NCBI GenBank assembly: GCA_030609625.1
Contig: JAUWBX010000167.1
Span: forward strand, 1-5,753
DNA from: Phycisphaerae bacterium
GTDB lineage: Bacteria; Planctomycetota; Phycisphaerae; Sedimentisphaerales; Anaerobacaceae
Reading direction: 5' to 3'
Length of the DNA: 5,753 nucleotides
Below the pieces are notes generated by a model. It was not told the DNA's origin, made no database searches, and saw only the letters and a list, made by a program, of their open reading frames with translations. Of this stretch, positions 5,540 to 5,753 are shown one piece after another. Position 1 is the first letter of the stretch; each line of letters begins with the position of its first letter. A program made the position numbers and the translations under genes.

Positions 5540-5753
5540 CTACCGCAAATCCCTGTAACAAACCGTTTTGGCTGCGACACGCTCATACGCATACCGGGCG
5601 GGCTTGGTGCTTATCCTGAGCTTGTTCTCGGGCGCTACGCAGCACGGGAATGAGGATCGCCAAGAGCAAAGCAATGACAGCGATCACCACCAAAAGCTCG
5701 ATGAGCGTAAAGGCCTGACGTTGACGGACTGATGGGAAACGGCGAGCTATCGT
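5540..5753 (-). pseudogene. Truncated second prepilin paralogue, 5' end outside the window
   Basis: The - strand frame entering from the right edge reads TIARRFPSVRQRQA, then FTLIELLVVIAVIALLLA and ILIPVLRSAREQAQ, and after ten more codons stops at TGA (5583-5585). This is the N-terminus of a prepilin like its intact neighbour (13 of 14 leader residues identical), but without the large C-terminal domain. Shifting frame, the DNA just downstream encodes AAKTVCYRDLR followed by TAG (5540-5542), which lines up with QRTVCLSNLRQ of the intact protein, CAG (Gln) having become TAG. Relative to that alignment there are about 46 extra nt, which would cause the frameshift. I read it as a decayed gene whose end merges with the ribosome-binding region of the intact gene. 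Alternatives are a genuine short pilin-like peptide, or a sequencing or assembly error. The prepilin identity is certain; the pseudogene status is less so. Confidence 0.65.

Overview
The window most likely comes from a planctomycete, probably a Phycisphaerae/Sedimentisphaerales-type member of Planctomycetota. Three things point there: a GLUG-repeat secreted protein ending in a dockerin-like tail with the 'FIDFAFFADHW ... DLDFSGTVDVNDLEIFFENWL' pattern common in that group; pseudopilin-like proteins with an AFTLIELLVV N-terminus and an H-X9-DG C-terminal motif; and an RND/MlaA lipid-transport pair, which fits a diderm envelope. The lineage call rests on remembered family patterns, not on a search.

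Left part (1-2738, + strand): the C-terminal 631 codons of an RND-superfamily (MMPL/COG1033-like) transporter, cut by the left edge, followed 65 nt later by a complete MlaA/VacJ-family lipoprotein gene. They look co-transcribed. By family knowledge, RND exporters of this type and MlaA both move lipids across or between membranes, so the pair is a candidate envelope lipid-trafficking module. The transporter lacks the usual TM4 aspartate but keeps the TM10 one, and carries an aromatic-acidic triplet repeat in its second periplasmic loop.

Middle (2739-2894): a convergent intergenic spacer with two palindromic elements (2769-2817 and 2834-2851) and a short AT-rich tandem repeat (2879-2901). The second hairpin has a T-rich 3' flank on the + strand and may end the transporter operon.

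Right part (2895-5753, - strand): a 492-aa secreted GLUG-repeat/dockerin-like protein with its own good sigma70-type promoter and a strong ribosome binding site, preceded by a 329-aa prepilin-type H-X9-DG protein with an unusually long basic leader. At the right edge lies the N-terminal part of a second prepilin paralogue, apparently broken by a frameshift and stops. Its leader-coding DNA is nearly identical to that of the intact gene, while the membrane-helix part has diverged much more.

No RNA genes, CRISPR arrays, insertion sequences or transposases were recognised. I see no clear-cut unknown system. The most unusual signals are the duplicated prepilin leader with its decayed partner, the acidic-aromatic tracts shared by the transporter and MlaA, and the recent internal repeat expansion in the GLUG gene.
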